NCBI GenBank assembly: GCA_905181595.1
Contig: CAJIYI010000001.1
Span: 1,021,938 to 1,085,937, forward strand
DNA from: an uncultured SAR86 cluster bacterium
GTDB lineage: Bacteria; Pseudomonadota; Gammaproteobacteria; Magnimaribacterales; D2472
DNA length: 64,000 nt
Reading direction: 5' to 3'
The notes under the pieces are model-generated. The model did no database searches. It saw nothing but the letters and a program-made list of their open reading frames with translations, and was not told the origin of the DNA. Position 1 is the first letter of the stretch, and each line of letters starts with the position of its first letter. A program made the translations under genes and the position numbers. Shown here piece by piece: positions 43,616-54,048 of this stretch.

Positions 43616-45510
43616 AAAATTTTCTTTTTAAATATTGTCATTAGAATTCCAATTACCATTAAAGCAGAAGAGAACCAAATCCACTTTATAAAATAATTAA
43701 TCTGCAAGCTAAAGGTCCAGCTACCATCATCTAACTGATCACCTATTGTGAGGTAAGTGTCTTTTAAAACTGTAGCGTGGATAGCTGTCTCTGATGTAAT
43801 CTGTCCTCTTGCAAAGTACTTTCTTTTTTCAGGATTGAGAAAAATAGGCTGTCCATCATGAACAATGAATATTTCTGCCGAAACAACATCATGATTTGAG
43901 GCTTTTATATTTTGTAGATCTAAAAATTTAAATTCTGAGATTGAATTATTAATAAACTGTTGCTCGCCAAGAAACAAATTTATATTTTTTTGATAACTTA
44001 AGATGCTATTCATTGACACAGCAAAGAATAGAAGACCCAGGCCTAAATGAGCAACAAAACTACCTTTATTAATATATGTCTTATTTTTTAAGGATATGAC
44101 GCCTTTCAAAAGATAGCTAATTATTATCAGTAAGCCGGAGTAAATGCCTATGTAGGCAAGTAATGAGAAAATTTGCACAAAATACCAAATGAAATACAAA
44201 ATTAGGCTTGATATAACAAAAGTAGGTGTTACTGCGATCAATAGTGTTCGGGCTTGCATACCCCTCTGCCACAATGCTTCCAATGAAATCATAATAAAAA
44301 TAGATGTCAGAAGAATTAATGGCGCAAAAATAGTATTGTAATAAGGAGGACCTATGCTCACCTTATCTCCATTGATAAATTCAAGAATTAAAGGGTATGT
44401 AACACCTAAAAAGATTGAAAAAATAGCAGTTAACATCAAGATATTATTCATAGATAAAAATGACTCTTTAGAGCCAGTCACTATTAATTTTGATGACTGC
44501 ATATTTGGAAGCCTGTATGCAAATATTCCAAGGGAGATAAGAGTTATAAAACCAGAAAACCCTAATAGATATAAACCTCGCTGTGGATCATTTGCAAATG
44601 AGTGGACGCTATCAATAATTCCTGAGCGCACTATAAATGCACCGAATAAACTTAAAGCAAATATTAAAATACCTAAAAACAAAGTCCATGTTTTTAAAAT
44701 ATTAGATTTTGAGGAAGCAAAGAGTGAATGCATAAAAGCTGTTGCTGCAAGCCATGGCATCAGGGCAACATTCTCAACTGGATCCCAGAACCAATATCCT
44801 CCCCAGCCAAGCTCATAATAAGCCCACCAACTTCCGAGGGTAATCCCTACAGTTAAAAAAATCCAAGCAATCAAAGACCAATTTTTAATATCTTTCTCCC
44901 ATGGGTAATGAATATCGCCATGAAAAAGATAGGCTGTAATAAAACTGAAAGATATGACAAACCCTACATAGCCCAAGTACAGCAAAGGCGGATGAATTGC
45001 CAGCGCAGGATCTTGAAGTACTGGATTTATATCTGCACCCTCCAAAACACCAAAAGGTAAAATTCTTTCAAAAGGATTGGATGTTATTAAAAGAAATAGT
45101 AAAAAACCTAGAATAATAATAGTGAGCATCAACATAGTTCCTTTCTTTAACTGGTGCTGAAAGGAAAGAGACTTTATAAACAATGTGCTCCAAAGAGTTA
45201 AAAAAACTATCCATAGGAACATTGACCCCTCATGAGCGCTCCATATTGAAGTGATCTTATAGAATATGGGCAGTTGTGAATTTGAATGATTTGCAATATA
45301 GCTAATGGAAAAATCATCAGTAATTGCAAGATAAATATAAAGTCCAAAAGAAATAAAAATTAATAAGCATGACTGATGAAATAATTTATAAGACAGAATA
45401 TCTTGATTCGCATGTCTGCCTGCTGAGTAAAAAAAGGCATTAAAGATTAAGACCAAAATAAGGCCCAAGGCAGATGCTAATGCTAGAAAATGAGCTATTT
45501 CTCCTATCAT
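43612..45510 (-). CDS. ccmF: Cytochrome c-type biogenesis protein CcmF
   Basis: HPPLLYLGYVGF, GWGGYWFWDPVENVALMPWL tryptophan-rich haem motif. Confidence 0.95.
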   Translation of the reverse strand: MIGEIAHFLALASALGLILVLIFNAFFYSAGRHANQDILSYKLFHQSCLLIFISFGLYIYLAITDDFSISYIANHSNSQLPIFYKITSIWSAHEGSMFLWIVFLTLWSTLFIKSLSFQHQLKKGTMLMLTIIILGFLLFLLITSNPFERILPFGVLEGADINPVLQDPALAIHPPLLYLGYVGFVISFSFITAYLFHGDIHYPWEKDIKNWSLIAWIFLTVGITLGSWWAYYELGWGGYWFWDPVENVALMPWLAATAFMHSLFASSKSNILKTWTLFLGILIFALSLFGAFIVRSGIIDSVHSFANDPQRGLYLLGFSGFITLISLGIFAYRLPNMQSSKLIVTGSKESFLSMNNILMLTAIFSIFLGVTYPLILEFINGDKVSIGPPYYNTIFAPLILLTSIFIMISLEALWQRGMQARTLLIAVTPTFVISSLILYFIWYFVQIFSLLAYIGIYSGLLIIISYLLKGVISLKNKTYINKGSFVAHLGLGLLFFAVSMNSILSYQKNINLFLGEQQFINNSISEFKFLDLQNIKASNHDVVSAEIFIVHDGQPIFLNPEKRKYFARGQITSETAIHATVLKDTYLTIGDQLDDGSWTFSLQINYFIKWIWFSSALMVIGILMTIFKKKIL

Positions 45511-45917
45511 TTGGGCTCCTGTCTTGCTAGCTCTGGAGGCATGTAGTTCTCGTCATGCTTAGCAAATATCTGCTCTGCAACAAACAACCCATCTGAGTAA
45601 TATCCCAAAGCAACAACCCCAGAGTTTTCTTTAAATAGATCTGGAGCAACCCCCTCAAAAGAAACAGGTACCTTGGCTTCAAAATCTGTTACTACAAAAA
45701 AAATTGTAGTTCCTTCACGCTGGATTGAACCTATCTCAACCATTCCTCCAAGTTTGATGCGATATCCTGGTTTGATTTCTGCTGCCAGCATTTCAGAAGG
45801 CGAGTAAAAAAGATCGAGCTTCGAATTCAGTGAAAATAAAACTAGTGAGGTCCCTAGAGCAGACAGAAGAATAATAATAAAAAATTTCTGAAGTCTTTTT
45901 TTTCTATTCCGAAGCAT
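45507..45917 (-). CDS. ccmE: Cytochrome c haem chaperone CcmE
   Basis: Haem-binding HDENYMPPE motif. Confidence 0.93.
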   Translation of the reverse strand: MLRNRKKRLQKFFIIILLSALGTSLVLFSLNSKLDLFYSPSEMLAAEIKPGYRIKLGGMVEIGSIQREGTTIFFVVTDFEAKVPVSFEGVAPDLFKENSGVVALGYYSDGLFVAEQIFAKHDENYMPPELARQEPK

Positions 45918-46074
45918 TTTCTAATTTTCTCTTAAAGACATTTAACTTACGACGAACAATCAAAAAACTTCCTGCAATTAATGCAAAGGTAACCAAATAA
46001 ACAGTCCATACATATATTCCATGGCCGTCCATTGTTAAGAAATCATGAAAATCTGTAAAAGAAAAATTAAACAT
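45904..46074 (-). CDS. ccmD: Haem exporter protein CcmD (56 aa, below the ORF-track cutoff)
   Basis: Manual translation: MFNFSFTDFHDFLTMDGHGIYVWTVYLVTFALIAGSFLIVRRKLNVFKRKLENASE; typical MDGHGxYVW, overlaps ccmC and ccmE. Confidence 0.92.
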   Translation of the reverse strand: MFNFSFTDFHDFLTMDGHGIYVWTVYLVTFALIAGSFLIVRRKLNVFKRKLENASE

Positions 46075-46798
46075 GTGACTGCACCCACTTTTTATTCTTC
46101 TCTCTAGTCAAAATATAAAGCTTACTCACGAGAATACCCAGAGCGATCATAGTTAATGCCATGCCAAAGATTGAAATAGTTAAAGGGTAAAGCATGGATG
46201 GATCAATAGAAGCTCCATCTGAAATAGAGATAGATGCAGGTTGATGAAGCGTAGACCACCAATCTACTGATTTTTTGATGATGGGAATATTAACAACCCC
46301 GACCACCACTAAAATAGACATTAAGCGATCTGCTTTTTCAGCATTGGAGAATGAGCTGTGTAGAGTGATAATTCCTAAATACATAATAAACAAAATCAAA
46401 GTAGATGTTATTCTTGCATCCCATTGCCACCAGGTTCCCCAGGTAGGTATTCCCCATATAGAGCCAGAAAATAGAGCTATAAAAGTAATCAGCACTCCAA
46501 CTGGAGCAGCTGATTTAATAAGATAAGCCGCTAACTTTACTCTCCACACAAGATGCATCAATGCGCAAATAGACATAAAAAAATAAATCAATTGGGCCAT
46601 TATTGAGGCCGGGACATGGAGAAAAATGATTCGATATGAGTTACCTTGAATGGCATCCTCTGGAGCAAATGCTAAACCCCATATCCATCCCATTGCAAGG
46701 CATGAAAAGCCTAAAAACATGACATAAGGAAAAAAGAGCGCAGTAACCTCGACAAAACTTTTTGGCGAAGAGAATCTATGGATGAATGATGTAAGCAC
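46067..46798 (-). CDS. ccmC: Haem exporter permease CcmC
   Basis: WGIPTWGTWWQWDARITS tryptophan-rich motif. Confidence 0.95.
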   Translation of the reverse strand: MLTSFIHRFSSPKSFVEVTALFFPYVMFLGFSCLAMGWIWGLAFAPEDAIQGNSYRIIFLHVPASIMAQLIYFFMSICALMHLVWRVKLAAYLIKSAAPVGVLITFIALFSGSIWGIPTWGTWWQWDARITSTLILFIMYLGIITLHSSFSNAEKADRLMSILVVVGVVNIPIIKKSVDWWSTLHQPASISISDGASIDPSMLYPLTISIFGMALTMIALGILVSKLYILTREKNKKWVQSHV

Positions 46799-46823
46799 AG
46801 AGAATATTATAAACTGAAGTCAC

Positions 46824-47483
46824 TCATTCGAGATGAGTTTTTAGGGTAGCAGAGATAATAATAGGCATTAATGCTGTAACTATTAAAGCTACTCCTGCCA
46901 TCAATACTGAGACCTCAAAAAAGCCTTGTCCATATTGCACTGTTCTGACTCCTCGACCCAAAAGAACAATGGCCGGAAGCGCTAAAGGTAAGCTTGCTAC
47001 CACTCCAAGCATTGAACCCTTGTTAATTGATAAAGCGCTTCCAAAAGCAAATACATTAAATAAAATTAATGTTGAGATAGACAGGATAACGAAAATTTTT
47101 GGAGCCTCTGCAAGAGAAACTCCATTAGCAAATGAAAATATAGAGCCAATAAGCGCCATAGGAATTCCAATAAACAAAACATGAACAAGTATTTTGGCGA
47201 GTGTAATTTTATAAAAATCTTTTTCTTCTAGGTGAATCTGCTCAAGCGAACCATCTTCGTAATCTTCAGAAAAAATTGACTCTGTTGCTAAAAAAGAAAT
47301 CATTAAAAGAGAAACTACAATAACTGAAAAATAGAATTTATTTAAATCGTATTGAGAAATATCAATGCTCAAAGGAAATGCAATTAAAACCAAAATCATG
47401 ATCAGCAATGGTCCCAACCAAGCTCTTAACTTATGTCTTAGTTTAAAAGCTTCTAAAGAAAAAAAATTAATCATCTGTTTCAC
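46824..47483 (-). CDS. ccmB: Haem exporter permease CcmB
   Basis: Position and TM profile; ESIFSEDYEDGSLEQI. Confidence 0.9.
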   Translation of the reverse strand: MKQMINFFSLEAFKLRHKLRAWLGPLLIMILVLIAFPLSIDISQYDLNKFYFSVIVVSLLMISFLATESIFSEDYEDGSLEQIHLEEKDFYKITLAKILVHVLFIGIPMALIGSIFSFANGVSLAEAPKIFVILSISTLILFNVFAFGSALSINKGSMLGVVASLPLALPAIVLLGRGVRTVQYGQGFFEVSVLMAGVALIVTALMPIIISATLKTHLE

Positions 47484-48054
47484 CCGAAAGAACTAACTCA
47501 CTGCATAAGATATTGGGCTCAATGTGAGAGGTAAGAATAAGGCTAGTGTCTGAGGCTAATTTTTTTTGCAAGAATTCATTTAATAAATCTCTCGATGCAT
47601 TATCTAAGCCAACAAATGGCTCATCTAAAACAATTAAATCAGATTGACTCGCAAAAATTCTAATTAAAGCTAATTTTTTTTGCTGCCCAAAAGATAGATT
47701 AGCGGTTAATTCATCCTGCACCTTATTTAATCCAAGGGTATTCATCCATTTCATAGCATTCTGCAAAGCAGATGATCTAAACATTAATTCTAAATTCTGC
47801 ATTGGGGTTAAATAATGCTTGATCGCATTTTTATGACCAAGGTATGAAACTTGAAGATTAGGTTTGCAATACTCAACTCCTCCTTTGCTAGGTGAAGTAA
47901 GCCCTAAGATTATTCTTAACAAGGTGCTCTTCCCCGATCCATTGCCACCTTTAATATGGAGACCAGAGCCAGAATTTAATGAGAATGTAAGATTATGAAA
48001 TAACCTTTTTTCATTAATGGAATATCCTAAATTATCCGCAGTAACTAATTGCAT
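47467..48054 (-). CDS. ccmA: Haem exporter ATP-binding protein CcmA
   Basis: Walker A GGNGSGKST, LSFGQQKKLALIR, LDEPFVGLD. Confidence 0.93.
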   Translation of the reverse strand: MQLVTADNLGYSINEKRLFHNLTFSLNSGSGLHIKGGNGSGKSTLLRIILGLTSPSKGGVEYCKPNLQVSYLGHKNAIKHYLTPMQNLELMFRSSALQNAMKWMNTLGLNKVQDELTANLSFGQQKKLALIRIFASQSDLIVLDEPFVGLDNASRDLLNEFLQKKLASDTSLILTSHIEPNILCSELVLSGETDD

Positions 48055-48058
48055 AAAA

Positions 48059-48574
48059 TTAATTTAATATAGATTTTCCTCTTATTGTAAGTGATGGAAG
48101 TGGGTTTTGTGGGTCGAGCCTAAGATAAAAACGTTTTGCGAGCTCTGCAAATGGATTAACACTAATATCTCCAATGCCACCCACTGAGAAATATAAAGAT
48201 TTAGAGAAGAAAATTCCCTGCTCTATTTGCGGCACTTTATTTAAAAGAGTATTAATCTTTCCAACACTCTGGAGAGCGCCTTTAAATTTGTTTCCAAAAT
48301 GATACCAACCCCAAAACTGATAATCGGATCGGGCAAAATGAAGCAATTGAGACCTAGCAATTTTTCTAGGAAAAGCTCCTACCGGAATCAGGGAGATGAC
48401 TTTAGAGTCTAATGCTGCAATTTTTGAATCTAAAATTGAAGGTAATTCTGATAAAGAAGGAAAGGGACAGAGTATGCATTCTGTCCCATCTTCAATTTGA
48501 TAAGATTTAATCTTTGAGAGCCTGTCCTGAGACCCGACTACAATATAGCTAACATCTGGGATTGGTTCGATCAT
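48059..48574 (-). CDS. Hypothetical protein, weak resemblance to family-2 glycosyltransferase (TIGR04283-like) C-terminal region
   Basis: QFWGWYHFGNKFKGALQSV...IEQGIFFSKSLYFSVGGIGDI pattern only. Confidence 0.35.
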   Translation of the reverse strand: MIEPIPDVSYIVVGSQDRLSKIKSYQIEDGTECILCPFPSLSELPSILDSKIAALDSKVISLIPVGAFPRKIARSQLLHFARSDYQFWGWYHFGNKFKGALQSVGKINTLLNKVPQIEQGIFFSKSLYFSVGGIGDISVNPFAELAKRFYLRLDPQNPLPSLTIRGKSILN

Positions 48575-48584
48575 CCCCTGAGGA

Positions 48585-49878
48585 CTAACTTGCCTTAGCT
48601 AATGCTTGCTCTATGTCTGCAATGATGTCATCAATATGTTCAATCCCAATAGAAAGTCTTACATATCCTGGGCCTACGCCAGCTGCCAAGAGCTCTGACT
48701 CATTGAGTTGAGAATGGGTTGTGCTAGCAGGATGGATGGCTAAACTCCTTGCATCACCAATATTAGCAACGTGATATAACAACTCTAAAGAATTGATGAA
48801 TTTTTTTCCAGCCTCAATGCCGCCTTTAATTTCAAAACCTTGAAGACCTCCATTGCCACCGGATAGATATTTTTCAGCTCTCTCTTTTGGCTGGCCTGTT
48901 GCAATGCCTGGATAAGAAACTCGTTCGACCATTGGGTGGTTTTGGAGAAATTCTGCAACTTTTTGGCCGTTAGATGAATGCTCTCTGATTCTTAGATTAA
49001 GAGTCTCAAGGCCTTGAATAAACATAAAAGCATTAAAAGGACTCATGCAACTGCCTAGATCTCTTAAAAGAGTGGTTCTTGCCTTTAATATATATGCAAT
49101 TGGTCCCATTGCCTTAACAGCATCAACCCAGACCAAGCCGTTATAAGATGGATCTGGGGTATTCAATGCAGGCTGTCTCTCAGGATGAGCCTCCCAATCA
49201 AAATTACCACCATCAATAATAATTCCACCAATTGAGGTTCCATGACCTCCAATATATTTAGTAGTTGAATGGACGGTTATTGCAGCACCGTGATCAAATG
49301 GCTTGCATATTATAGGAGCCGCAGTGTTGTCTAAAATTAATGGTATGCCTAAAGGCCTCCCAATTTCTGCCACTTCTGAAATTGGAAAAACTTCAAAACT
49401 AGGATTCGGTAAAACCTCTCCGTAATAAGCGCGAGTCTTTTCATCTGTAGCATTAGCAAAGTTCTGAGGGTCCGATGGATCAACAAATCTTACTTCAATG
49501 CCCATATCAGAAAAAACATTTTTAAATAGATTATAAGTTCCGCCATAAAGATGAGAAGAGGCAACAATATTATCTCCATGTTCTTGCAAGATTTTGCACA
49601 GCAATAGTAGAAGCAGACTGACCAGAAGCTACTGATAAGGCTGCAACTCCTCCCTCTAGAGCAGCGATTCTTTCTTCAAAGACTGCATTAGTAGGATTCA
49701 TGATTCTTGTATAGATATTACCGAGTTCTCCTAGCGCAAAAAGGTTTGCTGCATGATCAGCATCATCAAACTGATAGCTTGAGGTCATGTGAATAGGTAC
49801 TGTTACAGAGTTAGTAGTTTCATCTTTTCTCCAACCAGTATGCAAAGCAATGGTTGCAGGATTTTTATAGTCAGTCAT
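48585..49878 (-). CDS. O-acetylhomoserine (thiol)-lyase family PLP enzyme, frame interrupted by an apparent 1-nt indel at the T4 run 49592-49595
   Basis: N-terminal ORF ..[13 protein letters not shown]-terminal ORF ..[35 protein letters not shown]; removing one A rejoins as [23 protein letters not shown]. Confidence 0.88.
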
Positions 49879-49977
49879 ATTATTTCCTTAAATGTTTTTA
49901 AAGTATGCATAGTTTAAAACATATCTACCTTTTTTCCCAAAGGTAAAGGGGTTAAAAGCCTAATTTCGCTCAAGCAT

Positions 49978-50010
49978 AACTATTTTTGTAGCTAAGCTAC
50001 TAAAATAGTT
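49978..50010. promoter_or_regulatory. 33-nt near-perfect palindrome in a divergent intergenic region
   Basis: AACTATTTTTGTAGCTAAGCTACTAAAATAGTT; arms differ at one position. Confidence 0.5.
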
Positions 50011-50108
50011 AGCTTTAAGTACTATTTTTATAGTATTTGTTAAATTTATTGACTTTTTTAATGAAATAAATTTCAATCCACTACAAGTTAATTATTTTAT
50101 AAAATATC

Positions 50109-50507
50109 ATGGCTAAAAAATATGTAAATTTCAGAGTTGGTGGAAGCCCACAAAAGGTAAACGAAGACTACTCAGTCTGGACAAACGATCTTCTTGGCAA
50201 AGTCATTGCAAGTAAGACTGTTATTCAGCCAGGCAGATCAACCGTTGGTCATAAGTTAGTTGAATCCGATGTTGTTTATATTATTGTAAATGGTCGTGGA
50301 ACCATGGAAGTAATTGAATACATGAACTCAATGGAAGGCCACGGCAAAGATCCTAGCCAAGGAATCGAACATCAAGACTCATACGTATTAAGTCAGGGAG
50401 ATGTCATTCTTGTGCAATCGGGTGATTTTGTGAAAGTAGCCAATGATTCTGATCATGATCAGTTAACTTACATGAGAGTATTTGATAGAGAAGGCTGGAG
50501 ACAATAA
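50109..50507 (+). CDS. Cupin-domain protein
   Basis: Cupin-like GRSTVGHKLVESDVVYIIVNGRGTMEV...GDVILVQSGDFVKVANDSD. Confidence 0.72.
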   Translation: MAKKYVNFRVGGSPQKVNEDYSVWTNDLLGKVIASKTVIQPGRSTVGHKLVESDVVYIIVNGRGTMEVIEYMNSMEGHGKDPSQGIEHQDSYVLSQGDVILVQSGDFVKVANDSDHDQLTYMRVFDREGWRQ

Positions 50508-50509
50508 TT

Positions 50510-52453
50510 TTAAGAAGGCAAGGAAGAACTATCAACCAATAAGTTCAGAGCTTCTTCTACTGAGTAGGTATCAGTTTTATTCTCACTAAGGTTTCTGATT
50601 GAAACAGTATTCGAAGCCATCTCCTCTTTTCCAATTACAGCCATCAAGGGCACTTTTGCAGTACTGTGTTCTCTAATTTTATATCCAATTTTTTCATTTC
50701 TTAAATCTAATTCTGCTCTTAGATTAAGGGCATCACATTGAGCCTTGAGACTAGAGGCATAGTCAGACACTTCATCGGTTACGGTCATAAACACGATTTG
50801 GGTTGGAGCTAACCAAAGAGGTAACTTGCCAGCGTAGTTCTCAATAAGAACGCCTAAAAATCTCTCAAAAGATCCTAGGATTGCTCGATGCATCATTACA
50901 GGCCTATGTTTTGTTCCATCCTCGCCAACGTACTCTGCATCCAAACGCTCAGGAAGATTAAAATCAGCTTGAAAAGTTCCACACTGCCACTCTCGACCAA
51001 TTGCATCAGTCAAAACAAAATCTAGTTTGGGACCATAAAATGCACCGCCGCCCTCTTCGACTGAATAAGGAAGATCTAGTTTTTTAATAGCTGCTTCAAG
51101 AGCATTCTCTGCTTTGTCCCATACTTCATCAGACCCTACTCTTACTTCAGGGCGCGTAGACAATTTAATATCAAAAGTATCAAAACCTAAATCAGTATAA
51201 ATATTTGAAAGCAGCGCAATAAAAGATGCAGTCTCAGATTCAATCTGATCCTCTGTACAAAAAATATGTCCATCGTCTTGTGTAAACCCTCTAACTCGCA
51301 TCAATCCGTGCATAGTTCCTGATGCTTCGTATCTATGACAAGCACCAAACTCCGCTAAACGGATGGGTAAATCTCGATAAGATTTTAAGCCATGATTATA
51401 AACCTGAACATGACATGGGCAATTCATTGGCTTAAGAGCATTTACTCTTTTTTCATTGGCATGCTCTTCGTCAATCTCAGTAATGAACATGTTTTCGCGA
51501 TACTTATCCCAGTGGCCGGAAGCCTCCCAAAGTTTTCTATCTACTACCAAGGGGGTATTAATCTCATCGTAACCGTTGGCAATCTGCTTTTTGCGGATGT
51601 AGTTTTGGAGAGCAATATAAATTGACCAGCCCTTTGGATGCCAAAACACCATGCCTGGTGCCTCTTCTTGCATATGGAAGAGATCCATTTGTTTTGCCAG
51701 CTTGCGATGATCTCTTTTTTCAGCCTCTTCTAGAAGAGTTAAGTATTTATTAAGGTCTTTATCGTTTTTCCATGCTGTGCCATAGACTCTTGTGAGCATT
51801 TCATTGTTTGAATCGCCCTTCCAATATGCGCCGGAAATTTTTGTTAGCTTGAAAGAACCTACTTTATCGAGGCTAGGTAAATGAGGGCCTCTGCAAAGAT
51901 CAATAAACCCACTATCACCCTGGTTGTAGATTTGAAAATCTGAATCTTGACCTGAGTCTTCAATAATTTTAACTTTATAAGACTCATCCAAATCAGCAAA
52001 ACCTTTGATAGCATCATTTTTGGAGTGGATAGTTTTTTTAATCAGATCTTTTGATGCGACTATTTTCTCCATTTCTTTTTCAATCTTAGGCAAATCATCA
52101 ATCGAAACGGTTTGATCGCATAAAAAGTCGTAGTAAAAACCATCGTCAATTGTGGGACCAATGGCTAACTTGGCACTGGGATATAGATTTTTTATTGCTC
52201 TAGCTAAAACCTGAGCAGCGACTGTATGGCGCATGATTTCAAGACCTTCATCTGAGTCAACGGTAAAGATAGAAATATCTGAATCTTGATTCACAATATC
52301 ACTCAAATCTCTCTGCTCGCCATTCACACTGAAGGCAATGGCAGCTTTGGCTAACCCAGCTCCAATCATACTTGCAATTTCAAGACCGCTGATACCAACA
52401 GGAGCCTGCTTCTGAGATCCATCAGGAAGTGTGATTGTAATTTCTGTGCTCAT
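50510..52453 (-). CDS. thrS: Threonine--tRNA ligase
   Basis: TGS domain, LKPMNCPCHVQVY, class II motifs, C-terminal anticodon-binding domain. Confidence 0.96.
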   Translation of the reverse strand: MSTEITITLPDGSQKQAPVGISGLEIASMIGAGLAKAAIAFSVNGEQRDLSDIVNQDSDISIFTVDSDEGLEIMRHTVAAQVLARAIKNLYPSAKLAIGPTIDDGFYYDFLCDQTVSIDDLPKIEKEMEKIVASKDLIKKTIHSKNDAIKGFADLDESYKVKIIEDSGQDSDFQIYNQGDSGFIDLCRGPHLPSLDKVGSFKLTKISGAYWKGDSNNEMLTRVYGTAWKNDKDLNKYLTLLEEAEKRDHRKLAKQMDLFHMQEEAPGMVFWHPKGWSIYIALQNYIRKKQIANGYDEINTPLVVDRKLWEASGHWDKYRENMFITEIDEEHANEKRVNALKPMNCPCHVQVYNHGLKSYRDLPIRLAEFGACHRYEASGTMHGLMRVRGFTQDDGHIFCTEDQIESETASFIALLSNIYTDLGFDTFDIKLSTRPEVRVGSDEVWDKAENALEAAIKKLDLPYSVEEGGGAFYGPKLDFVLTDAIGREWQCGTFQADFNLPERLDAEYVGEDGTKHRPVMMHRAILGSFERFLGVLIENYAGKLPLWLAPTQIVFMTVTDEVSDYASSLKAQCDALNLRAELDLRNEKIGYKIREHSTAKVPLMAVIGKEEMASNTVSIRNLSENKTDTYSVEEALNLLVDSSSLPS

Positions 52454-52583
52454 GGTAATAGTCCTTGCGACCTATTCTAATATTTTTAACTCCAAAGGTA
52501 TATTTATAGTAGAACTTTTCATTAAATGACCTTTAATTTAATATGGAGAAAGTTATTAAGTGTTAATATTCTAGGAGTTCATT

Positions 52584-52877
52584 ATGTCAGTCAGCGTTTT
52601 ACTTAGCGGCACACTAAAAGATGGTTTGGTAGAGCAATTTACAGAAATTTGTTCAGAGGCTTTTCACGTTACCCGTGCATTTGATGGGTGTCAAAATATC
52701 AATCTAACATTGCATGTTGAAGATCCTCATAGGTTTGTCTTAACAGAAGTTTGGGACTCAAAAGAACACTATGAGAAATATGCAGCTTTTAGGGTAGAGG
52801 ATGGAACTGTTGCTGCTATTGGTAACATGTGTGCTGATGGCCCAAATATAGATATATTTGACATAACAGACGCATAG
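52584..52877 (+). CDS. Antibiotic biosynthesis monooxygenase (ABM)-like small protein
   Basis: TLHVEDPHRFVLTEVWDSKEHYEKY. Confidence 0.7.
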   Translation: MSVSVLLSGTLKDGLVEQFTEICSEAFHVTRAFDGCQNINLTLHVEDPHRFVLTEVWDSKEHYEKYAAFRVEDGTVAAIGNMCADGPNIDIFDITDA

Positions 52878-52888
52878 ATTAACTTTAA

Positions 52889-52963
52889 GCCTTCTTAGTT
52901 AAATGGATATAACAGATCCCTCCTAAGGATTAGTTGCAGGTTCGATTCCTGCAGAGGGCACCA
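52889..52963 (+). tRNA. tRNA-Arg (CCU)
   Basis: Acceptor GCCTTCT/AGAGGGC, anticodon arm GATCC-CTCCTAA-GGATT, T-arm GCAGGTTCGATTCCTGC, encoded CCA. Confidence 0.93.
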
Positions 52964-52987
52964 TTCTTTTGAAGGCATTAGAAATGG

Positions 52988-53281
52988 TTAAAAACAATCC
53001 AGTGCATCTAAAGCCATATGAATGATCAAACCAACTCCAATTAATCTAGTTTTAGGATAAAAACTCATCGTTAGGTATAAAGCTATAAACCAATACTGAT
53101 GCAAAGGATGGAAGCCTATGCTGCATCGGCTTGCATCATAAATGGGAGTGGCTAACAAATGGTCTAAATCAACCAGCATGGTTGCCATCATAACTAAATA
53201 AGACAGCTTCCAATTCTCTCTAAAAAATAAAAAAGCAATCAATAAAGGAGCCAAGAAATGCAAAGCTAGGTGAGACATCAT
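52988..53281 (-). CDS. DUF6122-like membrane protein
   Basis: MMATMLVDLDHLLATPIYDASRCSIGFHPLHQYW. Confidence 0.7.
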   Translation of the reverse strand: MMSHLALHFLAPLLIAFLFFRENWKLSYLVMMATMLVDLDHLLATPIYDASRCSIGFHPLHQYWFIALYLTMSFYPKTRLIGVGLIIHMALDALDCF

Positions 53282-53307
53282 TTTGCTATTTTTCCATATT
53301 AAAAATT

Positions 53308-53323
53308 TTATTCCTACTCAATA
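53308..53323 (-). repeat. guaA-3'-end-like att core, copy 1
   Basis: TTATTCCTACTCAATA; reverse complement TATTGAGTAGGAATAA. Confidence 0.55.
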
Positions 53324-53391
53324 TTGGTGATATCTTGCAACGCACTAATTAATATTTACACTGCTAACATCAATCAAGAAATATAGCTAAA

Positions 53392-53977
53392 GTGATGATG
53401 CAAAATTCAGTGCCGAAAAGACGACTGCAACGTCCAGCTAAAGATCAAAACCGCCTTATCAATACATTTACTCAAGTGTTGGCTCGTCATTTTTTAACTA
53501 TGGCCGTTATAGCAGGAATTTGTATTTTTATATCGATTGAGTCATTTGCAAATAGCATCTATTTGAAACCACTGACATCTTCTCCGAGTTTTTTATTTTT
53601 TTATCCTGACTGCTGTATCGTTGTTTTTTATTTTCTTCTATTTAAAGAGAGGGCATAAAATTGAATGGATTCATGTAGCTTGGTTAACTTACCTGCTGTT
53701 TATTTCTGTAGTTGAGGAATTTGCTTTCAGGATGATGTTACCTATTCTGTTGAGCGGCACATTTGGCATGATGTCTGCCGTATTATTTAGTAACTTTCTC
53801 TTCGCATTCATTCATTATGTGACACTGCGCTGGAAGTTAATAAATTGTGTTGTTGCTTTTATAGGCGGTCTGGGATTTAGCAGGCTTTTAGTCAGCACTG
53901 AAGATATAGCGATTCTTATTTTGGTCCATTACTTTTTCACTTTTCTTAATACCCCTCTTCCACCAGAGCGAAGATAA
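53392..53977 (+). CDS. CPBP-family intramembrane protease-like protein, frame interrupted by an apparent 1-nt indel in the T7 run 53596-53602
   Basis: EEFAFRMMLPILL, SNFLFAFIHYVTLRW, HYFFTFLNTPLPPERR; removing one T restores SFLFFILTAVSLFFIFFYLKRGHK. Confidence 0.7.
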
Positions 53978-54048
53978 TTTAGAGAAGGGTGAGCGGTACG
54001 CTAGAGGATTCGCTATAATTCGATTTCTACAAAAAACTTGGTGAAATA

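Noticed and set aside
44354-44818. 154-aa plus-strand ORF
   Set aside because: Antisense shadow of ccmF, no recognisable domain.
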